A stretch of 64,000 nucleotides of DNA from Diploptera punctata (GCA_030220185.1 JASPKZ010007548.1:186001-250000); one strand, 5' to 3'. Positions 21,990 to 31,530 are shown, counted from the first letter of the stretch. Numbers and translations are program-made. Notes: a model not told the origin generated them from the sequence alone.

Positions 21990-22100
21990 AAATTTTTTTA
22001 GTCTGTTCATCTTACATCAATATTAATGTTGAGGTAAGATGAACAGACTAAACATAATTTAATTAAAATGACCTCAAAATATCACTTCCTGAAATAAAAT
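21990..22100. repeat. Short PLE-type palindrome with 3' tail
   Basis: TAGTCTGTTCATCTTAC / GTAAGATGAACAGACTA around ATCAATATTAATGTTGA, then the tail ACCTCAAAATATCACTTCCT. Related to 34430-34620 and 61040-61200. Confidence 0.55.
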
Positions 22101-22185
22101 ATTAGTCTTATATTTTCCAATGTAACTTAAGGAAAATTACAAAGATAATATATATTAAAAAAAGAGAAAAGGCTCTGTTACTTAC

Positions 22186-22325
22186 ATCCCCTGCTGCATA
22201 GCTGTTAACTCCTGGAGAGTCTGATCCCTGATAAATAAATGTCTGGAAGCCCCTCTGACTGGAAACCTGACCTGATGGTTTCCACGCTTGAAATGTAGCA
22301 TATGGATAAATATCATCATCATATT
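22186..22325 (-). CDS. Dscam: Dscam-like exon, cytoplasmic tail with YPYATF motif
   Basis: A 140-bp exon (acceptor ATTTACAG, donor GTAAGT). It begins EYDDDIYPYATFQAWKP and continues SGQVSSQRGFQTFIYQGSDS and PGVNSYAAGD. The acidic run followed by YPYATF is a recognisable landmark of arthropod Dscam cytoplasmic tails. The first codon is completed by the last base of the exon at 24527; the exon ends in phase 0, matching the phase-0 start of the exon at 611-758. Confidence 0.88.
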
Positions 22326-22499
22326 CTGTAAATAATAATAGGACAAATAAATCAAACATCAACATCAGCTAGGGAAACATTTGCATTGAAAATCTGTGTG
22401 CGTTTTAATGCCATACACTACATTTTTCATGCTTTGGCTCTTGCACTCATAAAGTCTGAAATTAACTAGAAGAAAACATTCTTAGTATCATAAAACTCA

Positions 22500-23420
22500 G
22501 CCAAAAAAATGGGACTAAACATAAATGAAGAGAAAACCAAATATATGATCATCAATGAAAATAATAAATACAGAAAAACTGAACATTGTATTAAGATACA
22601 GAATAATACATTTGAGAAAGTAAATAATTTCATATACCTTCGAGTTTTAATTTTATTTTTGTACTTATATTTCTAATATTTACACATCTTTCTGTGACTA
22701 AAGTTTTATTTTTCTTCTCCACTCATCTCTATCCATCCACTCCATGTCCTCCAGTCCTCTTGTTCTCATTCCTGTTCTTATTTCTTGCATCCACGAGTTT
22801 CGAGTTTTAATAATTAAACAAAATAATATTCTGGAAGAAATAAATAAAAGACTACAAAATGCATTAAACCTTATTTTGCAATAATAAAGTATTTGAAATC
22901 AAAATATCTGACGCGTGAAAAAAAATATATATAAAACACTAATTAACCCATTCGCCTCAAAAGACGAGTTAGACTCGCTGGCAGTTAAATGGCCTTCACG
23001 TCAGAAGACGAGATACACTCGCTTAACTCTGCTGTTATATAGTTTACAATATTTTGTACATCCCTTGGCAGAGTAATCTTCTGTTAACATTTATGAATTG
23101 TAGAGGAATGTGTTTTTGCCTTCACCCTTATTGTGATCTTAATTACCGTTAACTTTTGTTTGTTTTGAATGTTTGAAAACAGACAATATAATTTACGATA
23201 ACTTAAATCCGGTTTCTGGGAAAATTCATTGAACATTTAAATCTGAAGCGAATGGGTTAAACCAGTGCTAACTTACATGAGTGAAACCTGAATTCTGACT
23301 GAACATTTCAAATCTCAATTGACTGTTTTTGAAAGAAAGATACTCAAAAGGTATGTGGACCTATTATAGAAAATGCTTTCACAAAGGCCCTATGCTTCCA
23401 AGAGGAGCGACAGGAACTAC
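22500..23420 (+). pseudogene. Non-LTR retrotransposon ORF fragment with two nested insertions
   Basis: KMGLNINEEKTKYMIINENN and FEKVNNFIYLRVLI at 22505-22648 are the region after the RT active site. A SINE-like insert (about 22650-22799) is flanked by CGAGTTTTAAT on both sides. The ORF goes on to KTLI, is interrupted by the piggyBac-type MITE, and resumes after 23260 with a YMSETW-like stretch and LTVFERKILKRY. Confidence 0.6.
22947..23256. mobile_element. piggyBac-type MITE
   Basis: Flanked by TTAA (22943-22946 and 23257-23260) with ends CCCATTCGC / GCGAATGGG. Near the left end is the subterminal motif AGACGAGTTAGACTCGCT, repeated as AGACGAGATACACTCGCT. 310 bp, non-coding. It splits the non-LTR fragment. 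Confidence 0.75.
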
Positions 23421-23731
23421 TACTAATACTTTATCTAATAGTGGCAGGCTCTCCATTCCATACTACACTGTGGATACTATATAAAGTTATATATTATTAT
23501 TTTAGTCTTAATACTAACCTCTTTCTTTCCTGACTACCATATTGTACATTTCATAGTATGCAGCTACAGTTTTCTTTATGCGATTAAGGATTTCCTGCAC
23601 TATCCTCTAATTATTACAAATTTGGTTCCTAAATATTCAAACTGCTATTATGCATTACATGTATCAACAATTTTGTTGTATGATATGTAATTTGAACTCA
23701 ATCATAGATTAATTTAATTATCATAAGTAAT
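23421..23731. other. Intron, nothing recognised
   Basis: No supported feature. Confidence 0.4.
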
Positions 23732-24490
23732 GCCGTGAGTGATTTCCAATTTATCTAGAGTATTTGGAAATCAAGAGTGGCATTTGTTAGGACTATTTGA
23801 CAAATAAAATTAAGCTGTTTACTCACAAATCATTATTTAAATATAGTTATTTTAAAATACTTATATATTTAATGAAAATAAATGAGAAATGTTTGTTTCA
23901 TTTGTTCATCCACTGCAACTAGATCATATTATTTATTGCTAAATAGGATTGCAATATTATAAGAATGCACCATAGTGGAGAAAAAATGAAACATCAAGCT
24001 GTATATTATAACCAATATTATAGGTTATTAATTAATTTCTGATGTCCTATGATGTAAATATGTCAATTATATTTTTCTGCAACGTAAATACCTGGAAAAT
24101 AATACATTTAAGAAAGTGCAAACAATAGTTTCTTTTTATTATGGTATAATCAACTGCTACAAATTTTTTTCTATACAATCCCGCAAGCGGTAGCTGGTTA
24201 TGTTTGTGCACTATATATACAATCTGGGAGCCATATGCATTCTAGGATTCTTACATTGGAGCTATGTGATTATAATCTATTAATTGCTATATTCAACGTA
24301 TTTGTTAGAGTCAGTCACTGCAAAATAATACTCTGACCTGTTCAGAATATTAAGAAGAAGGAGCTTTCTTTAATATGATAAACAGAAGTAGACAAATATT
24401 GAGGTGAAACACGATTGTGATTGGTTGTAAAACAAAATTCATTGAAACATGATTGGTCTTTGACTCCCATTTGGGGCATGAGTTAAATAG
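23732..24490 (+). repeat. Interspersed repeat F, copy 2 (longest)
   Basis: About 759 bp from GCCGTGAGTGATTTCCAATT to GGGGCATGAGTTAAATAG. Inverted relative to copy 3. Ends close to the donor of the cytoplasmic exon at 24527. No ORF, no clear terminal repeats. Confidence 0.65.
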
Positions 24491-24526
24491 TCTTAAAAAA
24501 AAAGATCTTTATAAACTTAAACTCAC

Positions 24527-24679
24527 CAGGTAAATCTTCAGTTGTCATAGCAGCGTTAGAGAGCTGGGGATCACCTTCATGTTTCTGATTGGTGCTAGAA
24601 AGAACACTATAGTATTCTGGTTTCATAGGTGCATTGTTCTCCCCAGGTGGAAGCGATGCATCTGTGCAACTGGCTGGTT
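24527..24679 (-). CDS. Dscam: Dscam-like exon, cytoplasmic tail, first part
   Basis: A 153-bp exon between acceptor TTTCAG and donor GTGAGT. It continues the frame from the TM exon and reads PASCTDASLPPGENNAPMKP, EYYSVLSSTNQKHEGDPQLS and NAAMTTEDLP. EYYSVL is a candidate tyrosine phosphorylation or SH2-type site (inference). Phases match the exons on both sides, although extra exons in the 7.2-kb intron cannot be excluded. The acceptor is crowded: the target duplication of a SINE-A begins at 24704, only 25 bp upstream of the exon. Repeat F copy 2 ends about 37 bp beyond the donor. Confidence 0.8.
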
Positions 24680-24846
24680 CTGAAACAAATACATGTTTCC
24701 TCAATACATGTTACATCCACCGTTGTGGTTTCAAGGTAGCGTGCTGCCTTGTCAGGCAGCAGGCTCAGGTTCCATCCCCGGTTGTGACAAGTTTCCTGGG
24801 TGATGGGTTTTTTCTCATCTGTAGGAAAAATATCAGGAAACTTTAA

Positions 24847-25430
24847 GGGTCGAATCTTTGAACGCATTAGACCGTAAAAGGCATTCTCTGCTGAGAAAGT
24901 TTTATCCTAATACGATTTTGCTTACTCAGAAATCTATTCATGCGATAATAATTGTTGACATTCGTAAGCTACCTGACAAGGTAACTTAAGATAGAAACTT
25001 ATCGTGAGAATCCCGAAGGAAACCGATGTAGTTTGAAACCTTGCCGCTTTATCCAAGATGTCGGACCTTGAAGACTTCGATCATGTTTTCGGTATACGCG
25101 GAGAAGAGGAATTTGATAGAGTCTACCAAAGAATTCAACTGGAAGAACAGGAGAATTGGCGTAATATTGCACGATGCAGACATCGTTGTATACGGTATTA
25201 TTTGCGGGACACAAGCGTAAATGCATTCCTCTATAGCAGACGAAAATAACAGAAGTGGTTTTATCGCTGAGAATTCTGGGTAATTTCTTGCCAATATTAC
25301 GAAAACGATGACTTTCATGCATGACCAGTTTGTGGGTAGCTAATTCGATCTTTGCACTTGCTCACGGTGAGTCAGTTCACCAGTGATTGGAAGTAATTTG
25401 AGTAGAGACTAATGTATTTGCATGCGGCCC
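24847..25430. mobile_element. PIF/Harbinger-like element, copy 3
   Basis: 584 bp, target TAA duplicated (24844-24846 and 25431-25433), ends GGGTCGAATC and GCATGCGGCCC. The 3-bp TAA target and GGGTC/GGCCC ends fit PIF/Harbinger. It is the only copy with an uninterrupted ORF (next entry). Confidence 0.75.
25058..25249 (+). CDS. Short ORF in Harbinger-like element
   Basis: A 63-codon ORF beginning MSDLEDFDHVFGIRGEEEFD, then RVYQRIQLEEQENWRNIA and ending NAFLYSRRK. It may be the first coding exon of a Harbinger-type transposase or a remnant of one. It is acidic at the start and basic at the end, with no DDE motif. It is frameshifted in copies 1 and 2. Function unknown. Confidence 0.4.
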   Translation: MSDLEDFDHVFGIRGEEEFDRVYQRIQLEEQENWRNIARCRHRCIRYYLRDTSVNAFLYSRRK

Positions 25431-25789
25431 TAAGACCCAAACTGTCCCTGAACATCATCTGGCCATCATTATCATCATTAACATATTCATTAAGTTTAGG
25501 ATTAAGGCCTCTCCTGGTGCATCATTACCATCATCATCACCTATCATATATCATCAGGACAGCATAACCCCGCATTCCAGGCACCCCAACCTCAGAAATG
25601 GGTTACAATAACGCCATGCCAGGAGAGAATACAGAATGTTGAAATGACAACATGGTGGCATTGAATAATACAAATAAAATAAAAATAAATAAAAAGATAC
25701 ATGTTACAGATACGGTCTTTTACAGTACAAATTTATTAATATGAATGGTAGTAAGTTAAGTTTCAAGTAGGTTTTATTACTAATAATTA

Positions 25790-27742
25790 CACTGGTCAAC
25801 ATGATTTTTGTCTCATGAGTACCAATAGTTGTACTTGATGCAGTTTTTATCGCGTTTTCAAATATGTATTCAGAATTTCTCCATCACCCACAGTTTTTTT
25901 TTTATTTCAATTTCAATTAATGGATTTAAATAATTATTTTTTTAATAAACGTTTTTTCGTCCATTTGTCCATTGAAAAATAAAACCAAATGAGCTAACTC
26001 AAATGGTTTCAGCTATGGAAAAGAGATATGAAGACAAATGGAATCCTAAAATGCTGGCCAATTATTGTTGGACCATCAAGAGGGATGCTCCACAGGCAAA
26101 ATATAGCAGAAAATCGTCATTTCTTACTTTCTAGGTGAGTCCGAATGTTCAAATATTGTGTAGTTACGAATGTAGAAAATATTAAAGTGTTTTAAATTAT
26201 AAATGCCTGTCTCTCGAAACCTTGCATGATGGAAAAAACCAATATCATATTTGAATTCAGGAGAAAAAGTACTATCAGAATCACATATTTTTCTTTCTGA
26301 GACAAAAAAAAAAAGTTTCTTTTTTGTTGCTCAGTGTTATCAACACTTAAAAAATAAATTAAAAAACTTAATACCACTTGGATGATCTTTTGTCATCTAT
26401 GTATGTGCACTCTATCATAAACTTAATTGTTTATGTATTTCCTTGTCTTTAATATGTTATGTAACTTGGTAGGTCCATTTTGATTTAAAAAGTTAGAAAC
26501 AGTTCTTTTTATTAACAATGGAATGGATATATTATTGTAATTGGTTAATACTGAATTATTTTCAGCACGCCTTCTTTATAAATTTTCCTATTGGTCAAGT
26601 TTCAGTGAAGTTGAATGCCGAAGGTTAACCTCTGCATGCCACTGGTAAAATATCTTGTGTCAGAGATTTAAATCGCATCTGCCGATGTAATCGGCTTTGA
26701 AAGTAGTTTAAGTATATTGTCAGGCAGGTAATGGACAGGAGCACCAGAACCAATCTAATCAGTTCACGGCACCTGAAGGGTGAAACAAGTGCTAAGTTGA
26801 GAGAGATTACACCGAGCAACAAAAAAATAAACTTTTTATTTGTCTCAGAAAGAAAAATCTGTGATTTTTATAGTATTTTTTCTCCTGAATTCAAATATGA
26901 TATCGGTTTTTCTCCATCACTCAAGGTTTCCGAGAGACAGGTTTTTATCATTTCAAACTCTTTAATATTTTCTACATTTGTAACTACACAATATTCGAAC
27001 ATTCGGATTCATCTAGAAAGTAAGAAATGACGATTTTCATCTATATTTTGCCTGTGGAGCATCCCTCTTGATGGTCCAACAATAATCGGCCAGCATATTA
27101 GGATTCCATTTGCCTTGATATCTCTTTTCCATAGCTGAAATCTCCTGATGAAAGTGTTCCCCGTTTTATTTTACAATGGATAAATGGACAAAAAAATGTT
27201 TATTAAAGAAAATAATTATTTAAATCCATTAATAGAAAATGAAATAAAAAAAATGTGGGTGATGGAGAAATTCTGAATACATATTTGAAAACATGATAAA
27301 AACTGCATTGAGTACAACTATTAGTACTCATCATCATCATCATCATGAACAAATTCGTTTTAGGCCATGTGGCCTGTACGGTAAACCTAGCGAAGATGGT
27401 CTTGATCTTTCCACCGATGTTTTGGTCTTCCTTGGTCCCTATGTCCAGTTGGGGTATATTGGAATGCCAATTTTGGAAGTCTATTTCTTGCCATTCTCCT
27501 CAGATGATTTTTCCATTCTTGTTGGTATCTTTGTATATCTTCATTTAAACTTGTTACTCCAAGTTTTCCTCTGATAATAGTGTTCTTTTGGTGATCCAGT
27601 CTATTAACTCCTAACAATGATCGTAAGAAGCGCATTTGGCTTACTTGAAGTTTATGAGAGTTTCTTTTATTTAAAATCCAAATTTCACTTCCATATTTTA
27701 GAGCAGCTTTTGATCATGAGACAAAAATCATGTTGACCAGTG
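25790..27742. mobile_element. Foldback DNA transposon ending CACTG, with coding remnants
   Basis: Terminal repeats CACTGGTCAACATGATTTTT and its complement, flanked by TTA (25787-25789 and 27743-27745). Arms of about 500 bp (25840-26340 and 26815-27325) are inverted copies. Both arms encode the same C-terminal fragment: SAMEKRYEDKWNPKMLANYC on plus at about 26009-26070, and on minus near 27060-27170 HFHQEISAMEKRYQGKWNPN and WTIKRDAPQAKY. This matches a repetitive insect transposon-encoded protein whose family I cannot name with certainty. A non-LTR fragment (27345-27712) is nested in the right arm. CACTG ends with a 3-bp target suggest a CMC-type element (inference). Confidence 0.65.
27345..27712 (-). 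pseudogene. Non-LTR ORF fragment nested in foldback element
   Basis: Minus strand reads ALKYGSEIWILNKRNSHKLQ, MRFLRSLLGVNRLDHQKNTI and QEWKNHLRRMARNRLPKLAF, the region after the RT in insect non-LTR elements. The 27387-27635 frame is open but truncated at both ends. Confidence 0.65.
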
Positions 27743-27745
27743 TTA

Positions 27746-28288
27746 TCTGTTAGTACAAGTAGTAGTATTTTTTTTAAATAAAATTTATGCGCTATTATTT
27801 TAGAAGCATTGAAAATATGTGGCTGCAGGGATCTAATGGAGTTTCTAGGGTGCTGCCTCATGACTCTGAGTCTGAACAATAAAAAAAGGCAGAAGGATCC
27901 AACAGGAGGGTTGTAGTCACTGTCGTGGCCATGGAACCAACCCAAAAATGGTGGTATGGGTCATGAGAGTAGAATCTGGTGTGTCGGATGTGGATGATGA
28001 CCTACAACTTACATGACACCGTAGAGTACATTTTCTTTCTGCTCATCTCCATAATACTAGGATAGAGTAGTTGATATTTCAGGTCGCAGTGCTGAGGGCA
28101 TTCTGCCTTCCCAGTCTGAATAAAGAACTAAAGAACTATTGTATCATCATACACCAATCATGAATATAGGTCAATGTTGATCTGTTTCGATCTCAACTAG
28201 ACAGGGTCCACAAGTTGTTTTTGTGGACGTCCAGGTCAATCTCGTCCTTGTGGGCAATACTGAAGAAACTAAGAACTAAAGTTGCAAT
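27746..28288. other. Intron, nothing recognised
   Basis: A GC-richer stretch at 27830-28140 has no identifiable ORF, RNA or repeat ends. Confidence 0.4.
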
Positions 28289-28356
28289 ATATGTTATACA
28301 TTAAAATTCATCGGAGAACATATTGTTTAAACAACTCACCTCATAGGATTCATGCT

Positions 28357-28410
28357 TCCATGATATCGCGATTTCAAACATAATCATGTTCATCGTCAGC
28401 CATAACTCCG
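28357..28410 (-). ncRNA. Hammerhead-like ribozyme, left arm
   Basis: Minus strand CUGACGA at 28393-28399, stem II AACAU/AUGUU, GAAA, U[CGCG]A and AUA. Complement of the right-arm copy. Confidence 0.65.
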
Positions 28411-28499
28411 ACTGATGAAATTCTTCGGCCATCAACTATTCTATTGTCGCCAAGATGGCGACAATAGAATAGTTGACGGCCGAAGAATTTCATCAGTCG

Positions 28500-28553
28500 G
28501 AGTTATGGCTGACGATGAACATGATTATGTTTGAAATCGCGATATCATGGAAG
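28500..28553 (+). ncRNA. Hammerhead-like ribozyme, right arm
   Basis: CUGACGA at 28509-28515, stem II AACAU/AUGUU with loop GAUU, GAAA at 28533-28536, U[CGCG]A, AUA, then stem I UCAUGG pairing with UUAUGG upstream. Confidence 0.65.
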
Positions 28554-28661
28554 CATGAATCCTATGAGGTGAGTTGTTTAAACAATATGTTCTCCGATGA
28601 ATTTTAATGATTATACCTCATAATGTTTACTTCCCAACATTAATTAAATATATGTTATACA

Positions 28662-29136
28662 GCTCCATATTCCGGTCCCTAGTCATGTCTGATTGATGTG
28701 GTTGATGTCACAGACTAGCATGTACCAGTAATAATGATACTTCTAAAACTCATTATTAACCACTGTTGAGGTCGCAACGGCTAAAAAGGTTTTCGACATT
28801 GTCATGAACTTTGAAAGAATCTATCATTTATGTTATCCTTGAAACTACAAATGAGTTTGTATTTGCCTGTGAGAGATTTCCAGCCCCATTTGAGACGAGT
28901 AGTCATCGAAGATGGAGATGCCATATCTATGACTCAAGACTTGCATGTTCTTCTGCTTGAGGTGTGCCTTCCCTATGCAGGATGTAGCCAGTTTTGAGCC
29001 TCGACACGCATTTTGTCCATATTGGTTTGTAAATGCGTGTATCATGTGTTCATTGGTAAATCTTGAAAAAAAATAATAGCCCTCATCCTCTCCCATCTGA
29101 GTACAATTATCATGATTGTTATTATCCATTCCATTA
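28662..29136. other. Intron, nothing recognised
   Basis: No supported feature. Confidence 0.4.
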
Positions 29137-29194
29137 TACACTATTAAAAAAAATTCAGAGGAACACATATTTAAACCAAAACACAAGAATGAAT

Positions 29195-29241
29195 TTTAAT
29201 GATTATACCTCATAATGTTTACTTCCCAACATTAATTAAAT
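29195..29241 (+). mobile_element. 47-bp solo PLE 3' end with 12-bp target duplication
   Basis: The segment starts TTTAATGATTATACCTCATA and ends CATTAATTAAAT, identical to the 3' tails at 28604-28649 and 44643-44690. It is flanked by ACAAGAATGAAT at 29183-29194 and 29242-29253. It has no ribozyme, arms or ORF. Confidence 0.8.
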
Positions 29242-29446
29242 ACAAGAATGAATATTGAAACAATTTAATGTTTGATCTTTTGTAATTATAAATTGAAGAT
29301 TTATGTAAAATTAGAATAGACATTCAAACAATATTTTCTTGTACAGTATTAGCAATACGAACAAGTTATCATTTGTAACAGAAAACAAAATGGAAATTTG
29401 AGATTTACAATTTTTGGAATCAATGTTTCCATGGTTATTTCAACAC

Positions 29447-30466
29447 TCAGTACTTAGTGTGTGCTCCGTGAGCCTGAATGACCGCATTACACCTACAAGG
29501 CATGCTTCGCAGAAGCCTTCTTACAGAAACTTGTGAGATTCTCTCCCATTCCTCAGTGAGTGCATGTGAAAGTTCTTCAAGGTTCTGAGGTACAGCAGGA
29601 TGCTTACGAACAAGTTTTTCCAACTTATCCCACATATGCTCGATCGGATTAAGGTCCGGACTGCATGCAGGCCAGTCCATCACCCGAATTTGGCATTCTT
29701 GCAGGACATCTCTGGTAGCCTGTGCTGTATGACATCTAGCATTATCTTGCATTAGAAGAAAATTAGGATCCATACCATAAGCAAAGGGTACAACATGTTG
29801 GAGGATAATGTCATTAATGTAAATATCAGCATTCATGCGCTGTGGGACAACGACAAGCTCTGTCCGAGACTCAATAGTAATCCCAGCCCAAACCATAACC
29901 GAACCACCTCCAAATCTGTCACGTTCAATAATTGTGGCTGGATCAAAACATTCACCAGGACGTCTCCATACACGTGTACGACCATCAGAACCTGTTAGAC
30001 GAAATCTTGATTCGTCCGTGAATAAAACACCCTTCCATTGGCGGAGCTGCCAGTTGACATGATTCTGAGCAAATCGCAGCCGGGCTTCTTTGTGCTGACG
30101 TGTTAAACGAGGGGCTTTAAAGGGGATTCTAGACCTCAACCTTGCATTTCTCAGTCTATTTCTTACAGTCTGATCAGAAATTACTGTCCCAGTTGCTGTG
30201 CGTAAATGATTTTGTAGATCTCTGGCTGTAGATTTTCTTCTGCGCAAAGCTGATAAGACAAGAAATCTATCCTGTACGTCTGTAGTCTTCTTCTTACGAC
30301 CTTGCCCGGGTCTCCTCTTGTATCCATGTGTCTCTCTATATCGCCTCCACAGCCTATGGATGACGGAAGGGCTGACTTCAAGAATCCTAGAGACATGGCG
30401 AATGGAACGACCATCTTCAATCAATGCAACTGCTCGTGCAACTGATGTTTCATTCAGATGTCTCAT
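29447..30466 (-). CDS. Tc1-like DD34E transposase, intact
   Basis: A 339-residue ORF, normal length for Tc1 transposases. Residues 1-60 form a paired-like helix-turn-helix (SVARAVALIEDGRSIRHVSR), followed by a basic GRKKK linker at about 56-60 and a second HTH (SDQTVRNRLRNARLRSRIPF). The catalytic triad is visible: FTDESRF (first Asp, about residue 150), QDNARCH (second Asp) and SPDLNPIEHMWD (Glu), with exactly 34 residues between the second Asp and the Glu. GGGSVMVWAGI marks the glycine-rich box. No stop or frameshift. It cuts and pastes its own element at TA sites (family knowledge). Its presence intact in a graveyard of broken elements suggests recent activity. Confidence 0.93.
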   Translation of the reverse strand: MRHLNETSVARAVALIEDGRSIRHVSRILEVSPSVIHRLWRRYRETHGYKRRPGQGRKKKTTDVQDRFLVLSALRRRKSTARDLQNHLRTATGTVISDQTVRNRLRNARLRSRIPFKAPRLTRQHKEARLRFAQNHVNWQLRQWKGVLFTDESRFRLTGSDGRTRVWRRPGECFDPATIIERDRFGGGSVMVWAGITIESRTELVVVPQRMNADIYINDIILQHVVPFAYGMDPNFLLMQDNARCHTAQATRDVLQECQIRVMDWPACSPDLNPIEHMWDKLEKLVRKHPAVPQNLEELSHALTEEWERISQVSVRRLLRSMPCRCNAVIQAHGAHTKY

Positions 30467-30797
30467 TGCTCTGTATTAGCTTCAGAGACACAAAAATAAC
30501 AATTCCCTACCACAGATTATTCTTCAAACCTGTTTTTAAAAAAATAAATCAATACGAACTTTGGTTTCAGCAACTCTTGGAATTTCAGCAACTCTTGGAA
30601 TTTCACTAACATATTCAGAGAAAAATTAATAAAACCCAAAAGATCTTCAATCTGATTTTAAACACTACTTGAACTCAAAACATCTGACTCTCAAAAATTA
30701 AATTGTTATAATATTTATTTAGTGGCTTTGGTTTAAACATGTGTTCCTCTAATTTTTTTGAGTACTGTACAATGTATTTGTGTGTGTTACCATACAT

Positions 30798-31223
30798 TTA
30801 TAAGGAAACTGCCAACCTTTGCATGCAGAAACCTACCTTGAAATTTCTTCCAGAGAAGTGATGTGTGTACAAAGGCCACGTACAAAAAAATATCTGCCAT
30901 TTTTAACTGCAAGGCACTAAAATCCAGTGCCAATCTCTCATTTAAATTATAGGGAAGTAATACAACTCCTGTTTAGGCATACTGGATAATCCCCACTACA
31001 CGCTGTCAGTGCCATGTCTGCTTCACTTCACTCTTAACTAACGCAGGGATGTACATCTGCTCCGTACAGTGAGTTGCCATTGCTGGATTCTGGCTTCGAT
31101 TTCTGTGCCTTGTAGTTAAATATGGGAGACAATTTTTTGGACATGGCCTCGGTACATTACGTTTCTCTGAGAGAAATTTCAAGGTAGGTTTGGCATGCAA
31201 TGGTTGACAGTTTACTTGTAAGT
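30798..31223. mobile_element. MITE-like element, copy 2 (short form)
   Basis: Ends AAACTGCCAACCTTTGCATG and its complement, with AAACCTACCTTGAAATTTC following inside. 425 bp; shares the interior of copy 1 at 970-1855 without its extra segment. Confidence 0.65.
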
Positions 31224-31249
31224 TTTATTGATATTTAATTCCAATCCAA

Positions 31250-31530
31250 ATTTCTTAGTTACTCAGTAGAGTGTGCATGTTGGCCCTTAGGATCTTCTCA
31301 CTATTGCCCAATAATACTACATCATCAGCATAAACTAACAGTTTATTAATATCATTGAGTTGTTCACATTCTTCATTCTCTAAAGATTTGATGGCATATG
31401 CTAGCACAAAATTGAATAGTAGAGAAGATAGTGCTTTTCTTGCTTTAACCCACTGTGAATTTCAAAAGTATCTGAAAAGTGTTTGCCTACACTCACCCTA
31501 CTCATTGTGCCATTTATACACATTCTAGTA
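31250..31530 (-). pseudogene. Non-LTR reverse transcriptase fragment
   Basis: Minus strand reads LENEECEQLNDINKLL followed by VYADDVVLLGNSEKILRANM at about 31262-31335; YADD is the RT active site. Upstream is a frameshifted match to the SGLRQGD motif. Ends near 31250 at a stop. Confidence 0.65.

Larger units (their letters stand above)
24716..25696 (+). mobile_element. SINE-A (type 2) split by a Harbinger-like element
   Basis: Head 24716-24846 and tail 25434-25696 form one SINE-A with target duplication ATACATGTTACA at 24704-24715 and 25697-25708. The break falls in ACTTTAAGGCCC of the SINE body, where the Harbinger-like element has duplicated TAA. Confidence 0.85.
28301..28649. mobile_element. 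PLE palindrome with ribozymes on both strands and 12-bp target duplication
   Basis: 28301-28608 is a nearly perfect palindrome centred at about 28454 (GTCGCCAAGATGGCGAC), followed by a unique right tail to 28649 that ends CATTAATTAAAT. Target duplication ATATGTTATACA at 28289-28300 and 28650-28661. The arms equal the last 150 bp of the large PLE at 42381-44690, so this is a minimal two-armed copy of the same family. Confidence 0.85.
29139..30767 (-). mobile_element. Tc1-like transposon with intact transposase
   Basis: TA on both sides (29137-29138, 30768-30769). Inverted ends CACTATTAAAAAAAATTC and CAGTACTCAAAAAAATTA, both followed by AGAGGAACACAT(A/G)TTTAAACC. The left arm has a 47-bp PLE end inserted at 29195-29241. 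Confidence 0.85.
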
